Below, piece by piece: positions 42,161 through 51,612 of a stretch of DNA of 64,000 nt. The translations under genes and the position numbers were made by a program. The notes beneath the pieces were generated by a model, which saw nothing but the letters and a program-made list of their open reading frames with translations, was not told where the DNA came from and searched no databases. The DNA is from Mobilicoccus massiliensis (lineage in GTDB: Bacteria > Actinomycetota > Actinomycetes > Actinomycetales > Dermatophilaceae), in NCBI RefSeq assembly GCF_000826525.2, contig NZ_LN651329.1:154005-218004 (forward strand). The letters are read 5' to 3'. The number at the start of each line of letters is the position of its first letter. Position 1 is the stretch's first letter.

Positions 42161-43587
42161 GGTCAAGTCCCTGGTAGTGGTGTAGCGCTGCGTTCTCCTT
42201 CTTGATGGGTCAGGCGGTCAGGGCGGGCGGGTCATCAGCTCCGATCTCGGGTTCGGTGTTGGGGACGATGTTGACCCGGCAGCGGGCGAGGACCTCGAGT
42301 CCGAGGTAGCGGCGGCCTTCGGCCCATTCGTCGGTCTGCTCGGCCAGGACGGCTCCGACGAGCCGGACGATGGCGTCGCGGGTGGGGAAGATGCCCACGG
42401 CGTCGGTGCGGCGCCGGATCTCGCGGTTGAGGCGTTCGGCGGGATTGTTGGACCAGATCTGGGTCCACACGTCCTTGGGGAAGCCGGTGAAGGCCAGGAT
42501 GTCGGCGCGGGCGCCGTCGAGGTGGTCGTGGACCTCGGGCAGCTTTCCCTCGACGTAGTCCAGGAGTCGGTCGAACTGGGCGTGGACCGCGGGACGGTCG
42601 GGCTGGTCGTACACGCTGTGCAGCATCGCCTTGACCGCGGGCCACATGCTCTTGGGTGTCACCGACATGAGGTTCGCGGCGTAGTGGGTGCGGCACCGCT
42701 GCCAGGACGCTCCGGGAAGGTTCGCCGCGATCGCCTCGACCAGACCCTGGTGCGCGTCGCTGGTGACCAGCCGGACACCGGTCAGACCGCGGGCAACCAG
42801 GTCGGCGAAGAACTCGTTCCACACCGAGCCGGTCTCAGCAGTGGCCACGCGCATACCGAGGACCTCGCGGTGCCCGTCGCCGTTCACGCCGGTGGCCAGC
42901 AGCACGACGGCGTTGACGACCCGCCCGCCTTCGCGGAGCTTCATGGTCAACGCGTCCGCGGCGACGAACGTGAACGGCCCAGCTGCGTCCAACGGCCGGT
43001 GGCGGAACTCCTCGACGTGCTCGTCGAGCTCGGCCGCCATCCTCGAGACCTGCGACTTGGACAGTGAGTCGATCCCGAGGGTCTTGACCAGCTTGTCCAT
43101 CCGCCGCGTGGACACGCCGGCGAGGTAGCAGTCCGCCACGACCGTGATCAGGGCGGTTTCGGCGCGCTTGCGGCGCTCAAGCAGCCACTCGGGGAAGTAG
43201 GTGCCCTTGCGCAGCTTGGGGACTGCGATGTCGATGGTCCCGACCCGGGTGTCCAGGGGGCGGTGACGGTACCCGTTGCGCTGCGCGGTCCGGCCCGGGC
43301 TGGGGCGGCCGTACTCGGCACCGACCACCGCATCAGCATCAGCCGAGAGCAGGGCGTTGATCATCGTCTGCAACAGCGAGCGCATCAGATCGGGTGAGGC
43401 TTCGGCGAGTGCTTCGCCCAGCAGACGTGCAGGGTCGACAATGTGGGGAGCGGTCATCGTGATGACTCCATTCGAGAGATCTGTGAGAGGTGAACTCGAA
43501 GGATCACGCGGTGGCCGCGCCTGCGTCCGACGTCCACGCCGGTGACGATCTCGACGACCGCGCTACACCACTATCAGGGACTCAACT
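42161..43587. mobile_element. IS256-family insertion sequence, complete
   Basis: 1427 bp. The ends form 28-bp inverted repeats with 4 mismatches: left GGTCAAGTCCCTGGTAGTGG onward from 42161, right ending CACTATCAGGGACTCAACT at 43587. The element carries one intact transposase on the minus strand and is bounded by an 8-bp duplication, so the insertion looks recent. Confidence 0.92.
42210..43457 (-). CDS. IS256-family (mutator-type) transposase
   Basis: 415 aa, intact. DDE residues are visible: Asp in FVAADALTMKLRE, Asp in LVTSDAHQGLVEA, Glu in NNPAERLNREIRRRTDAVGIFP. The N terminus with RNGYRHRPLDTRVGTIDIAVPKLRKGTYFPEWLLE is typical of the IS1081-like group. No frameshift or stop is seen, so the element may still move. 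Confidence 0.97.
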   Translation of the reverse strand: MTAPHIVDPARLLGEALAEASPDLMRSLLQTMINALLSADADAVVGAEYGRPSPGRTAQRNGYRHRPLDTRVGTIDIAVPKLRKGTYFPEWLLERRKRAETALITVVADCYLAGVSTRRMDKLVKTLGIDSLSKSQVSRMAAELDEHVEEFRHRPLDAAGPFTFVAADALTMKLREGGRVVNAVVLLATGVNGDGHREVLGMRVATAETGSVWNEFFADLVARGLTGVRLVTSDAHQGLVEAIAANLPGASWQRCRTHYAANLMSVTPKSMWPAVKAMLHSVYDQPDRPAVHAQFDRLLDYVEGKLPEVHDHLDGARADILAFTGFPKDVWTQIWSNNPAERLNREIRRRTDAVGIFPTRDAIVRLVGAVLAEQTDEWAEGRRYLGLEVLARCRVNIVPNTEPEIGADDPPALTA

Positions 43588-43595
43588 AACGTCGC
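43588..43595. repeat. target-site duplication, right copy
   Basis: AACGTCGC, identical to 42153-42160. Confidence 0.85.
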
Positions 43596-43910
43596 CGCGT
43601 TCTCGGTGTGCTCCATCGGCTGCGCTCGCTCGCGCACGTCATCGACATGCACCAGCTCACCAAGGACCCGGAACGCATCCGCGCGCGGTATTCGAGGACG
43701 GCCGAATCGGTGCGCGACACGATGACGGCGGAGGAGTTGTTCCACTACCTCGACTACTGCAGCGAGATGCTCTCGCTCGTCGGCAAGTCCGCCGCGTTGT
43801 ACGCCCAGTCGACCTCGGACGACGTGGTGCTCACCTCGATCGAGGGGATCGAGTCGTTGACCACCGGGTTGCAGACCAAGATCTGGCAGAAGATCGCGCT
43901 GCTGCCCTGA

Positions 43911-44850
43911 TCAGCGGCTGCCCGGCGTCTGACCCGCCGTGAACGACGCCCCACCCCGGATGTGGAACGTCAGGCCGCGGCTTCGACTGGGGTCGACCAG
44001 ATGCGTGTCGGCGGCACGGAGACGGTGGGTGAAGACGGCCAGGAGTCGAGGGGCCTGCCCGGCCTCCGACTTGACCAATCCGGCCGTGTAGGAATCGGCG
44101 GGATCGGTCTCGAGTGCCACGAGGAGCGTGTGGGTCCCGCCGGGGAGGATGTGACCCTGGCGATCGATCGGGCCACTTCGGCGAGAGAACGGTGCCTCGT
44201 CGAGCCTGACCTGCGTGTTGCCGCGGAACAGCATGAACGTGTAGGCGTCGAGGTCGACCGGCCGTCGGGGATCGTTGAGGATCTCGACGGTGAACAGCGT
44301 CCGGACGGTCGGGAGGTCGTTCTTCCGACGGAAGGCGTCGTCGGCCGCGACCGGGCGGTGGACGATGACCGTGAGCCCGTCGATCGTCGTGCGCTGATCG
44401 AACGGGAGAACCGTGGAGGTCCGCGACGTGACCACACCGGAGTCGTCGGGGTGGGCCTCCGCGGGGGCCGTGTCGGTGCCCGTCGATCGTCGTGCGCTGA
44501 TCGAACGGGAGAACCGTGGAGGTCCGCGACGTGACCACACCGGAGTCGTCGGGGTGGGCCTCCGCGGGGGCCGTGTCGGTGGGGGCAGCGTCGGCGGGCG
44601 CCGTGGCCGACGGAGGCGCCGTGGGGGCTGGGTCGCCGGCCGGAGCCTGCGTGACCGCATCGGTCGTCGGCGCCGCCGGCCGAGGTACGGCGAGTGAGGG
44701 CAGCGCACATCCCGAGATCAGGAGGCAGGCGAGGAGGGCGATGGTTCGGCGTGTCGTGCGAGGGACGGTATGAACGCGGCCGATCGGCGTGGTGACCGTC
44801 GTGGCCCGGCCAGTGGACAGACGACGCCGGTGAAAGGCGACGTCGATCAC
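43911..44850 (-). pseudogene. lipoprotein gene frameshifted by a 103-bp tandem duplication
   Basis: The 5' frame encodes VPRTTRRTIALLACLLISGCALP (lipobox LISGC) and an Ala/Pro/Thr linker ending near SRTSTVLPFDQRTTIDG. The following domain (LTVIVHRPVAADDAFRRKND, FTVEILNDPRRPVDLDAYTF, a DUF4352-like beta pattern) is in another frame. An exact 103-bp tandem duplication (44376-44581) lies at the junction; deleting one unit restores a single frame of about 310 codons. The start is uncertain (GTG 44850 proposed). Without repair the product ends early and lacks the domain. Confidence 0.75.
44376..44581. repeat. exact 103-bp tandem duplication
   Basis: Units 44376-44478 and 44479-44581 are identical. 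103 is not a multiple of three, hence the frameshift in the lipoprotein gene. A read-assembly artefact is possible but the copies are cleanly bounded. Confidence 0.9.
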
Positions 44851-44959
44851 GTCCCCCGGGCCCGGGAACTCGTCGAGGCCCCCGCACACGGTGGGTGCGA
44901 AGGCCTCGACGGCACGTGGGACTCAGCGCTCGGGCGTCATCCTCATGTCGTTCGGCATG

Positions 44960-45112
44960 TCATTCGACGGGCGCGTTGGTGGCCGGGTTGTCGTTGCCCG
45001 GGTCGTGGCGCTCGGCGGGACCGGCGGTCGTCTCGTCGGGCTCGGTGTGGCTGTCGTCGACCTGGGTCTGCGGCGCGTTCTCGGTCTCGATGTCGTCGTT
45101 GCTCTGACTCAT
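44960..45112 (-). CDS. small acidic protein, 50 aa
   Basis: MSQSNDDIETENAPQTQVDD to the end NPATNAPVE, Asp/Glu/Asn/Pro-rich and probably disordered. A GAGGAGG ribosome-binding site lies 9 nt before the ATG. No family recognised. It lies upstream of, and divergent from, the secreted phosphoesterase. Confidence 0.5.
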   Translation of the reverse strand: MSQSNDDIETENAPQTQVDDSHTEPDETTAGPAERHDPGNDNPATNAPVE

Positions 45113-45372
45113 GGTTGCTGCCTCCTCGGTCGGGTACCGCCAGAGTAAGGGCGTCGGCGCCGATGCGCGCGGGGACGACCCGGCGACGCTCGACCAGGCC
45201 TCTCGTCGGTTCGAGCCGGCGAATTGGCCTGGCGTTCAAGCGAATGCAACCTCTCCACCGAGATCGCCGCCCAAAGATCGGCCGGGGGCAACCCGGACGT
45301 CTCCTGAACGGAGAAACGTGACAGTCGTCCCGTTTTCGGTGATTCCCAACCCTTCTCGGTCAGGAGAACTCC

Positions 45373-47226
45373 ATGTCTACAGTCCAGCGTCGCGTCGCCA
45401 CCGCCATCCTTCCGCTCGTCGGGCTCGCCCTCGTCCCGGCGGGTATCGCCCAGGCGGACTCGACCCCGCGGGTCGACCCCGAGCGCAAGGCCGAGGTCGT
45501 GCGCGACGACTACAGCGGCCACGTCGACGTCGTCCGCGGCAAGGCCGCCGACGAGAACAAGCTCACCGGATCGGTGTTCGTCGACAAGAACCGCAACAGC
45601 CGCAAGGACAAGAACGAGAACGGCATCGCGGGAGTCGCCGTCTCCAACGGCCGCGACATCGTCACCACCAACGCGGCGGGTCAGTACTCGCTGCCGGTGT
45701 ACGACCGCATGACCGTCTTCGTCACGCAGCCGGCCGGTTACGCCGTCCCGGTCAACGAGGACAACATCGCGCAGTTCTCCTACAACCACTTCCCCAACGG
45801 TTCGCCCAAGCTCAAGTTCGGCGGCATCGCCCCCACCGGCGCCCTGCCCAAGGCCGTCAACTTCCCGATGGTGAAGTCCAAGGCCACCGCCAAGAACGTC
45901 CAGAACTGCGCCGTCGCCTCCGACACGCAGCCCCGCAACCTCACCGAGCTCAACTACGCCAAGCAGGGGCCCGTGCGCGACCTCATGAAGCGCACCGACC
46001 TCGGCGGCTGTGGCGTCATGCTCCTCGGCGACAACGTGTGGGACGACCTCTCGCTCAACGCCCCCATGCGCGACATCTACCGCGACCTCCGCGGCCCGAT
46101 CCGCCTCGTCGCCGGCAACCACGACATGGACTTCGACGCCAAGGACGACGAGGGCAGCCTCGACACCTACCGCGCCCAGTTCGGCCCCGAGTACTACTCC
46201 TACGAGGTCGGCCAGACCCACCTCATCGGCCTCGACAACATCCTCTACAACGGTGCCGTCCCCAACGCCAAGTCCGGCGGTTACAAGACCGGCCTCGACG
46301 CCCAGCAGCTCGAATGGCTGAAGAAGGACCTGGCTCGCGTCCCCGCGCACAAGCTCGTCGTCATCCAGGCCCACGCCCCGTTCGTGCACTACCGGAACAC
46401 CGGCACGCAGGACGCCAAGGAGGTCTTCGACGCCCTCAAGGCCGCCGGCCGCACCGCCGAGAACACCCTGCTCATCGGTGGACACACGCACACGATGGAG
46501 AACCTCCTGCCCGGCGACAAGCGTGAGGAGTGGGCCAAGAAGGGCATCGACGGCCTGCCGTTCCACCAGATCGTGACCGGCACCGTCTCCGGCGACTGGC
46601 ACTCCGGCAACCTCGACGAGTACGGCCTGCCCTACGCCATCGGCAAGGGCGGCGTCCGCCCCGGCACCCTCACCATCGGCCTCAAGGGCAACGAGTTCGT
46701 CGAGTCCTACAAGGTGCGCAACAAGCCCTACAGCCACCGCTTCTCCCTCGGCGTCAACTCCCCGTCCTGGCGTGAGTGGGCCCCGAAGCGTCTGGCCTGG
46801 CGCACCGACAAGAACGAGAACGAGGGCGCCGCGCCCGAGTTCGGTGACCTCAACGTCATCACCGACGAGGACCTCAAGGGCGGCACCTGGATCTCCGCCA
46901 ACTTCTTCGCCGCCTCCACGAAGGCCACCGTCGAGGTCTCCGTCGACGGCCGCGCCCCCAAGGTCGCCGAGCTCATGCAGCCTGCCAAGGGCGAGAAGCT
47001 CAACACCGGTTGGGAGTTCGCCGACGTCGAGGGCGCCAACGCGAACCTGCTCTCGAAGAACGGCAACGTCCCTCAGGACGGCACGTCCATCTGGCGCGCC
47101 CAGCTCCCCGAGTCCCTGAACCGCGGCGTCCACACCGCCACGGTCAAGGGCACCGACCGCCACGGCCGCGTCTACACCGACACCATCCGCTTCACCGTCG
47201 TCGACGAGCGCGCCGCCGCCAAGTGA
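45373..47226 (+). CDS. secreted calcineurin-like metallophosphoesterase
   Basis: 617 aa. Signal peptide (MSTVQRRVATAILPLVGLALVPAGIAQA), an SdrD-B-like N-terminal domain (TGSVFVDKNRNSRKDKNENGIAGVAVSNG, Ca-binding style), a calcineurin-like catalytic domain (SDTQPRN as the first metal motif, LLGDNVWDD, VAGNHDMDFD, QAHAPFVHY, GGHTHTMEN) and a C-terminal beta domain. The first motif is DxQ rather than DxH, as in some secreted relatives. It probably hydrolyses phosphoesters outside the cell. TCAGGAG precedes the ATG. Codon use is strongly biased toward C-ending codons, suggesting high expression. Confidence 0.9.
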   Translation: MSTVQRRVATAILPLVGLALVPAGIAQADSTPRVDPERKAEVVRDDYSGHVDVVRGKAADENKLTGSVFVDKNRNSRKDKNENGIAGVAVSNGRDIVTTNAAGQYSLPVYDRMTVFVTQPAGYAVPVNEDNIAQFSYNHFPNGSPKLKFGGIAPTGALPKAVNFPMVKSKATAKNVQNCAVASDTQPRNLTELNYAKQGPVRDLMKRTDLGGCGVMLLGDNVWDDLSLNAPMRDIYRDLRGPIRLVAGNHDMDFDAKDDEGSLDTYRAQFGPEYYSYEVGQTHLIGLDNILYNGAVPNAKSGGYKTGLDAQQLEWLKKDLARVPAHKLVVIQAHAPFVHYRNTGTQDAKEVFDALKAAGRTAENTLLIGGHTHTMENLLPGDKREEWAKKGIDGLPFHQIVTGTVSGDWHSGNLDEYGLPYAIGKGGVRPGTLTIGLKGNEFVESYKVRNKPYSHRFSLGVNSPSWREWAPKRLAWRTDKNENEGAAPEFGDLNVITDEDLKGGTWISANFFAASTKATVEVSVDGRAPKVAELMQPAKGEKLNTGWEFADVEGANANLLSKNGNVPQDGTSIWRAQLPESLNRGVHTATVKGTDRHGRVYTDTIRFTVVDERAAAK

Positions 47227-47241
47227 CCCCCGCCTGACCGA

Positions 47242-47287
47242 GACGGCCGAGCGCCGGACCGCACCCGCGGTCCGGCGCTCGGCCGTC
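47242..47287 (+). terminator. phosphoesterase terminator
   Basis: A perfect 20-bp stem (47242-47261 with 47268-47287; arm GACGGCCGAGCGCCGGACCG) and a 6-nt loop. Confidence 0.92.
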
Positions 47288-47402
47288 GATGTCTGCACCC
47301 TGTGGCAGCCCGCGGCGAAGGACGGCGTCGCATCGCGTCGCGCGCGGGATCCAGGATCGGGACTTCACCCGTCCCGCCGCGGGGCCAGGGCGTCCGCGCG
47401 GG

Positions 47403-48914
47403 TCAGCGCATGACCGGGGAGTCGGCCTCCCTCTGGTACCGATCGGCGATCGTGTTCCAGAGCGGCGCGTTCGTGATGCCGACGGCCTCTGGGCGGAACA
47501 CCGGATCGTGGCCCGCCTTGCGCTGTCGCTCGTAATCCTTGAACACCCGCATCGCGACGGGCACGAGGAACACGAGGCCGATGAGGTTGATCCACGTGTA
47601 GAGCCCGAGGCCGATGTCGGCCAGGCCCCAGGCGAACTCCGAAGAACGCCAGGAGCCGAGCAGGATGGAGATCGCGAGAACGATCTGAAAGACCGTGTTC
47701 GTCCGACGCTCGTAGCTCTTGCCCCGCAACAGGTAGGCGATGTTGGTGTCGGCGTAGAACCCGAACGACAGCAGGGTGGTGAACGCGAAGAAGAACATCG
47801 CGATCGCGACGAACGGAGCGCCGAATCCGGGAAGCACCGACTCGATGGCGTTCTGCGTGAACGCCGGGCCCGCCTTGACGTCGGGCAGGTACTCGAGCAC
47901 CTTGCGCCCGTTCTCGTCGATGACGTTGTAGGAGTTCGTCACGAGGATCATCAGGCCGGTGACCGTGCACACGAAGAGCGTGTCGATGTACACCGAGAAG
48001 CCCTGGGCCAGGCCCTGTTTGACGGGGTGGCTCACCTCGGCGGCGGCGGACGCCTGGGCGCCAGAACCCGTGCCGGCCTCGGAGGAGTAGACCGCGCGCC
48101 GCACGCCCCACATGACGATGGCGCCGAACATCCCGCCGAAGACGGCCTCGCCGCCGAAGGCGCTGGAGAAGATCAGACGGAACATCTCCGGCACATAGGC
48201 GGCGTTGAGGGAGAGGACGACGATGCCCATGACGATGTACCCGATCGCCATGAATGGCACGACCAATCCGCACACCCTTCCGATGCGCTTCATGCCTCCG
48301 AAGACGACCGCGCAGAACAGCACGGCGACGACGACGCCGGTGAGGCGCACGTCGATCTGGAACGCCGTGTTCGCCGACTCGGCGATGTTGTACGCCTGCA
48401 CCGACGGGCCGGTGATCGTCGTCGCGAACACGGTCGCGGCGGCGTAGCCGAGTGCGAGCCACTTCCAGCCGATGCCCTTCTCGATGTAATAGGCGGGGCC
48501 ACCGCGGTACTCGCCGTTGATCTCCTCCTTCCACACCTGCGCGAGCGAGGACTCGACGACGGCGACCGCCGAGCCCACGATCGCCGTCACCCACATCCAG
48601 AACATCGCCCCCGGGCCGCCGAGGCCGATCGCCGTGGCGACGCCGGCGATGTTGCCGGTGCCGATGCGTCCCCCGAGCGCCATGGCCAGCGCCTCGAAGG
48701 AGGAGACCCCACGCTCGGAGCCGCCACCGCCGACGAGTTGACGCAGCATGTCGGGGATCCGCCGGATCTGCGGAAAGCCCATCGCGAGCGTGAACACCAG
48801 GCCGATGCCGAGGATGAGCACCACCATCGGGGTGCTCCACAGCAGGTCGCTGACCGGTTGGATCGCCTGGCCCCAACTGGCGGTGGGATCCGGGTCGTCG
48901 GCGGTGCGCATCAT
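47403..48914 (-). CDS. AGCS-family alanine/glycine:cation symporter
   Basis: 503 aa from ATG 48914 (or 48911). About ten hydrophobic segments. The family signature FEALAMALGGRIGTGNIAGVATAIGLGGPGAMFWMW is intact, as are EYRGGPAYYIEKGIG and YADTNIAYLLRG. It imports alanine or glycine with Na+ or H+. It stands alone; the convergent phosphoesterase ends beyond a strong terminator. Confidence 0.95.
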   Translation of the reverse strand: MMRTADDPDPTASWGQAIQPVSDLLWSTPMVVLILGIGLVFTLAMGFPQIRRIPDMLRQLVGGGGSERGVSSFEALAMALGGRIGTGNIAGVATAIGLGGPGAMFWMWVTAIVGSAVAVVESSLAQVWKEEINGEYRGGPAYYIEKGIGWKWLALGYAAATVFATTITGPSVQAYNIAESANTAFQIDVRLTGVVVAVLFCAVVFGGMKRIGRVCGLVVPFMAIGYIVMGIVVLSLNAAYVPEMFRLIFSSAFGGEAVFGGMFGAIVMWGVRRAVYSSEAGTGSGAQASAAAEVSHPVKQGLAQGFSVYIDTLFVCTVTGLMILVTNSYNVIDENGRKVLEYLPDVKAGPAFTQNAIESVLPGFGAPFVAIAMFFFAFTTLLSFGFYADTNIAYLLRGKSYERRTNTVFQIVLAISILLGSWRSSEFAWGLADIGLGLYTWINLIGLVFLVPVAMRVFKDYERQRKAGHDPVFRPEAVGITNAPLWNTIADRYQREADSPVMR

Positions 48915-49056
48915 CGTCTGTCTCGCTTCCCGTTCGTCGTGCCGACGCGAGCGCCGGTGTGCCGGGGTCTCCCGGAGTCGCCCAGTCTTGCGTCTGCTCG
49001 CGGTGATCGGGGGAATCGCCCGCCGGGAACTGCGTCGATGTCGTCCGCCGTGAGGT

Positions 49057-49566
49057 TCAGCGTGGCGGCGTGTCCGTGCCCGGGCCCACGCCCAGGACCC
49101 GACGCCACCAGGCGCGACGCCAGCGCGAAGGCGGGCCGTCGGGGGCCGTGTCGTTCTCGTGTCCGACGCTCTCCCGGGCGATGCGCAGCTCACGCCACCG
49201 GCCGACCATCTCCTCGACGTCCACGCGAGGCGCGACGGCGGGCATCGCCTTGCCGACCACGGGACGCAGACGGTCTTCGACGACACGACGGTTGTAGTCG
49301 CGCAGGATCTCCCGCACGTTCTCCTCGCGGCCCACCTCGGCCAGGGACTCGGGGAACGTCGCATGCTCGGCGCGCAGCTGCATCACCGGGGGCATCGTCG
49401 CCGACGCGTCGAAACCCTCGCGTTCGAGGAACCGCTTGGTCCACCACTCCGGATCGTCGAGATCGTGCAGGTCGAGCGGCTTGCCACGGCCGGGCAGGTT
49501 GTCGAACTCGCCACGCTCGGTCGCCTCGCGGATCTGCCGCTCCACCCAGCTCTCGTGGAAGGTCAT
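49057..49566 (-). CDS. DUF1992 (DnaJ-homologue C28-like) protein
   Basis: 169 aa. MTFHESWVERQIREATERGEFDNLPGRGKPLDL is the hallmark of the DUF1992 family (YhdN/DNAJC28 conserved region), and the C-terminal part is Arg/Trp-rich. Function is not established. GTGGAAGG precedes the ATG. Divergent from a small leaderless frame. Confidence 0.9.
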   Translation of the reverse strand: MTFHESWVERQIREATERGEFDNLPGRGKPLDLHDLDDPEWWTKRFLEREGFDASATMPPVMQLRAEHATFPESLAEVGREENVREILRDYNRRVVEDRLRPVVGKAMPAVAPRVDVEEMVGRWRELRIARESVGHENDTAPDGPPSRWRRAWWRRVLGVGPGTDTPPR

Positions 49567-49665
49567 GCGGCCCAGTGTCGCGCGTGGCTCGCCCACCCGG
49601 GCAGACGGTCGGCCGCGGAGGACTCCGAGCGTGCGTGGCCCGGGGCCGGTCGTAGGCTCGACGGT

Positions 49666-49863
49666 GTGATTCGACGTTCTGCGCTTCGCGCCGCCGCGGC
49701 GGTGGCCGGCGCCGTCGGGCTCGCCGTCGCGCGGGCCCGGGTGGCTCACACGCCGACCCTGGGCGAGACGACGCCTGACGTGGCGGGCGTGGCCGATGCC
49801 GAGGTCTCTTGCGAGACGGACGGCGAATCGCGCACGCCGGGCTCGAACGACACGGAGCCGTGA
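49666..49863 (+). CDS. small secreted or membrane-anchored protein, tentative
   Basis: 65 aa from a GTG 7 nt after TAGGCT (49653-49658), so a leaderless start. The N terminus IRRSALRAAAAVAGAVGLAVARARVAHT resembles a signal peptide or anchor; the rest is acidic and Thr/Ser-rich (DVAGVADAEVSCETDGESR). No family known. It ends 16 nt before the convergent phosphatase gene. Confidence 0.35.
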   Translation: MIRRSALRAAAAVAGAVGLAVARARVAHTPTLGETTPDVAGVADAEVSCETDGESRTPGSNDTEP

Positions 49864-49879
49864 GGGGCCGTCGCCGGCC

Positions 49880-51361
49880 TCAGGCCGGGGCGCGTGCCGG
49901 CAGTCGACGCGCGGCGCTGCCGGAGGTGGGAGCGTCGGAGCGGGGCCGGACGAGGGTGAAGGTCTCGAACTCCCGCAGGGTGCCGGCCGCGTCGTGCACC
50001 TCGTGGAACGTCACCGTGAGTCGTGTGAGGCCGCCGGGCCGGTCACCGGGATCCACCGTGACCTGCACGAAGCCGAAGGGGTGCGCGAGGTTGCGACTCG
50101 CCGACCACGGCGCGTCCTCCCACACGTGCACGGGGAGTCGGCGCCCCCAGCGGTCGTCGGTCAGGGTGACGTCGGTGATGACTCGGCAGCGCGGCGGCGT
50201 CGTCATGCGTTCGTGAGTGGGTGCCGAGGTGCCTCCGCTGCCCACGAGGAGATGGACGGTGCCGGCGGTCGCGTCGATCTCGTCGAGGCGTGTCGCCGCG
50301 ACGACCGGGGTGCACGTCTCGTTGTCGGCGCCGCCGAGCACGGGGTGCGAGCGTTCGTAGTGGTGGTCGTGGCCGCCGATGACGAGGTCGACGTCGAACT
50401 CCGCGCACAGCGGGAGCAGTACGCGACGTAGCCCGAGGTCGGCGCCGTTGGCGCGGTCGGCGGTGCTGATGCACAACTGGTGGCCGACGACGATGACCCA
50501 GTCGATGTCGGGGTCGGCGCGGGTGGTGCCGAGTTCTTCGCGCAGCCAGGCGAGTTGCGCGCCGCGTGAGTAGTCGTGGATGACGTCGTCGCCCGCGTGC
50601 TGGATCGCGAAGTCGTCGGTGTGGATGCCGACGATGCGCACGGATCCGGCCGTGAAGGCGTACCAGAGTCCGCGGGTGTCGTCGGTGTGTCCGCTCGCGT
50701 GTGGGAGTGCGTAGAACGTGCGATACGCGTCGTAGCCGAAGCGGCCGTTGCCGTGCTCGTTCTCGTGATTGCCGGGGACGGGCATCCAGGGCCGGTGCCG
50801 GGCCGAGGTCGACGTGTGGTCGAAGTAGCGCGCCCACGTCTCGACGCGGTCGGGGGCGAGGTTGGCGTAGGCCAGATCACCCGCGGGGACGTGGAACAAC
50901 GGCCGCAGCGACTCGACCCCGGCCGTGGCTCCGGCCGCTTCGGGCGCCCCGAGCCCACCGCCCACGCCTGGCAGCCCGAGCCGCTCGGCCTCGACCGGAT
51001 CCATCGGCACACCCTGGTCGCCGAACGCGGTGAACGACAGCGCCGCCCTGCCCGCCGGGCCGGTCAGCCAGTCGCCGTGTTCCGGTGCCGCTCCGTCGTG
51101 TTCGGCGACGAACTCGTAACGGGTGGCGGGCTCGAGACCGGTGAACGAGACGTGGTGCGCGTGCACGGTGCGGCCCGATCGCGCGTCGGCGTACGAGCGG
51201 GTCGAGGCCGCGTGCGTCGTCGCTGCCCCGTCGCGCGTACGGATCGTGCATCGCGGCGCGGTCACCGGGTCGGGAGTCCACCAGCTCACGACGACCTCAC
51301 GAGCCGCGTCCGCGCCGAACTGCAGGTGGAGCCCCCGCACCGGGGGGGTCGATGCCGTCAT
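49880..51361 (-). CDS. purple acid phosphatase-like metallophosphoesterase
   Basis: 493 aa. A fibronectin-like N-terminal domain (LHLQFGADAAREVVVSWWTP) leads to the catalytic domain: AFGDQG, AGDLAYANL, PVPGNHENE, VVGHQLC and GGHDHHYERSHP supply the metal ligands, including the Tyr of the red-colour motif in GDLAY. Unlike most relatives I see no signal peptide on the chosen ATG. A phosphoesterase acting on unknown substrates. No ribosome-binding site is clear. Confidence 0.88.
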   Translation of the reverse strand: MTASTPPVRGLHLQFGADAAREVVVSWWTPDPVTAPRCTIRTRDGAATTHAASTRSYADARSGRTVHAHHVSFTGLEPATRYEFVAEHDGAAPEHGDWLTGPAGRAALSFTAFGDQGVPMDPVEAERLGLPGVGGGLGAPEAAGATAGVESLRPLFHVPAGDLAYANLAPDRVETWARYFDHTSTSARHRPWMPVPGNHENEHGNGRFGYDAYRTFYALPHASGHTDDTRGLWYAFTAGSVRIVGIHTDDFAIQHAGDDVIHDYSRGAQLAWLREELGTTRADPDIDWVIVVGHQLCISTADRANGADLGLRRVLLPLCAEFDVDLVIGGHDHHYERSHPVLGGADNETCTPVVAATRLDEIDATAGTVHLLVGSGGTSAPTHERMTTPPRCRVITDVTLTDDRWGRRLPVHVWEDAPWSASRNLAHPFGFVQVTVDPGDRPGGLTRLTVTFHEVHDAAGTLREFETFTLVRPRSDAPTSGSAARRLPARAPA

Positions 51362-51612
51362 GGTTCGAGCATCCCGCGTGGCGGCTCGCGCCCGTCGGCG
51401 GGGTGGTGACGGGCAGGTGAACCGTGGACGAGCGGTGCGGACGATCGCGGCGACCAGGCGCTTGACCTGCCGGTTCTCACGACGACGCCTCCTGCACGTG
51501 GCGCCGGGCGGTGGGCGGAGACCGGGCCGGGCCCGCACCCGGTCGCCTGAGAGCTGAGACAGTGGGCGGGGCCACGACTCACGTGGCGCGTGCGGGTCGA
51601 CCTGGGGAGCGG

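Larger units (their letters stand above)
41699..43910 (+). pseudogene. conserved membrane protein gene split by an IS256-family insertion
   Basis: The 5' part (41699-42160) encodes about 154 residues: a polar N terminus, a membrane segment VLIAVIVVAVTATVVVGAG and a second, GVAVFFLHALPERLERR. The 3' part (43596-43910) encodes RVLGVLHRLRSLAHVIDMHQ onward to the stop. Removing the IS and one 8-bp duplication joins the two parts in the same frame (258 codons plus stop). TAGGTT lies 7 nt before the GTG, so it was leaderless. The 3' domain looks conserved among bacteria, but I cannot name its function. Confidence 0.85.

Noticed and set aside
45109..47298. A 729-codon open frame antisense to the secreted phosphoesterase
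   Set aside because: The real gene uses C-ending codons so strongly that the opposite strand stays open. The antisense product is low-complexity (Val/Gly/Asp/Leu), has no family match I recognise and no ribosome-binding site.
47289..49655. A 788-codon plus-strand frame over the AGCS symporter and DUF1992 genes
   Set aside because: His/Arg/Asp/Glu-rich shadow of the true minus-strand genes, which have clear family signatures.
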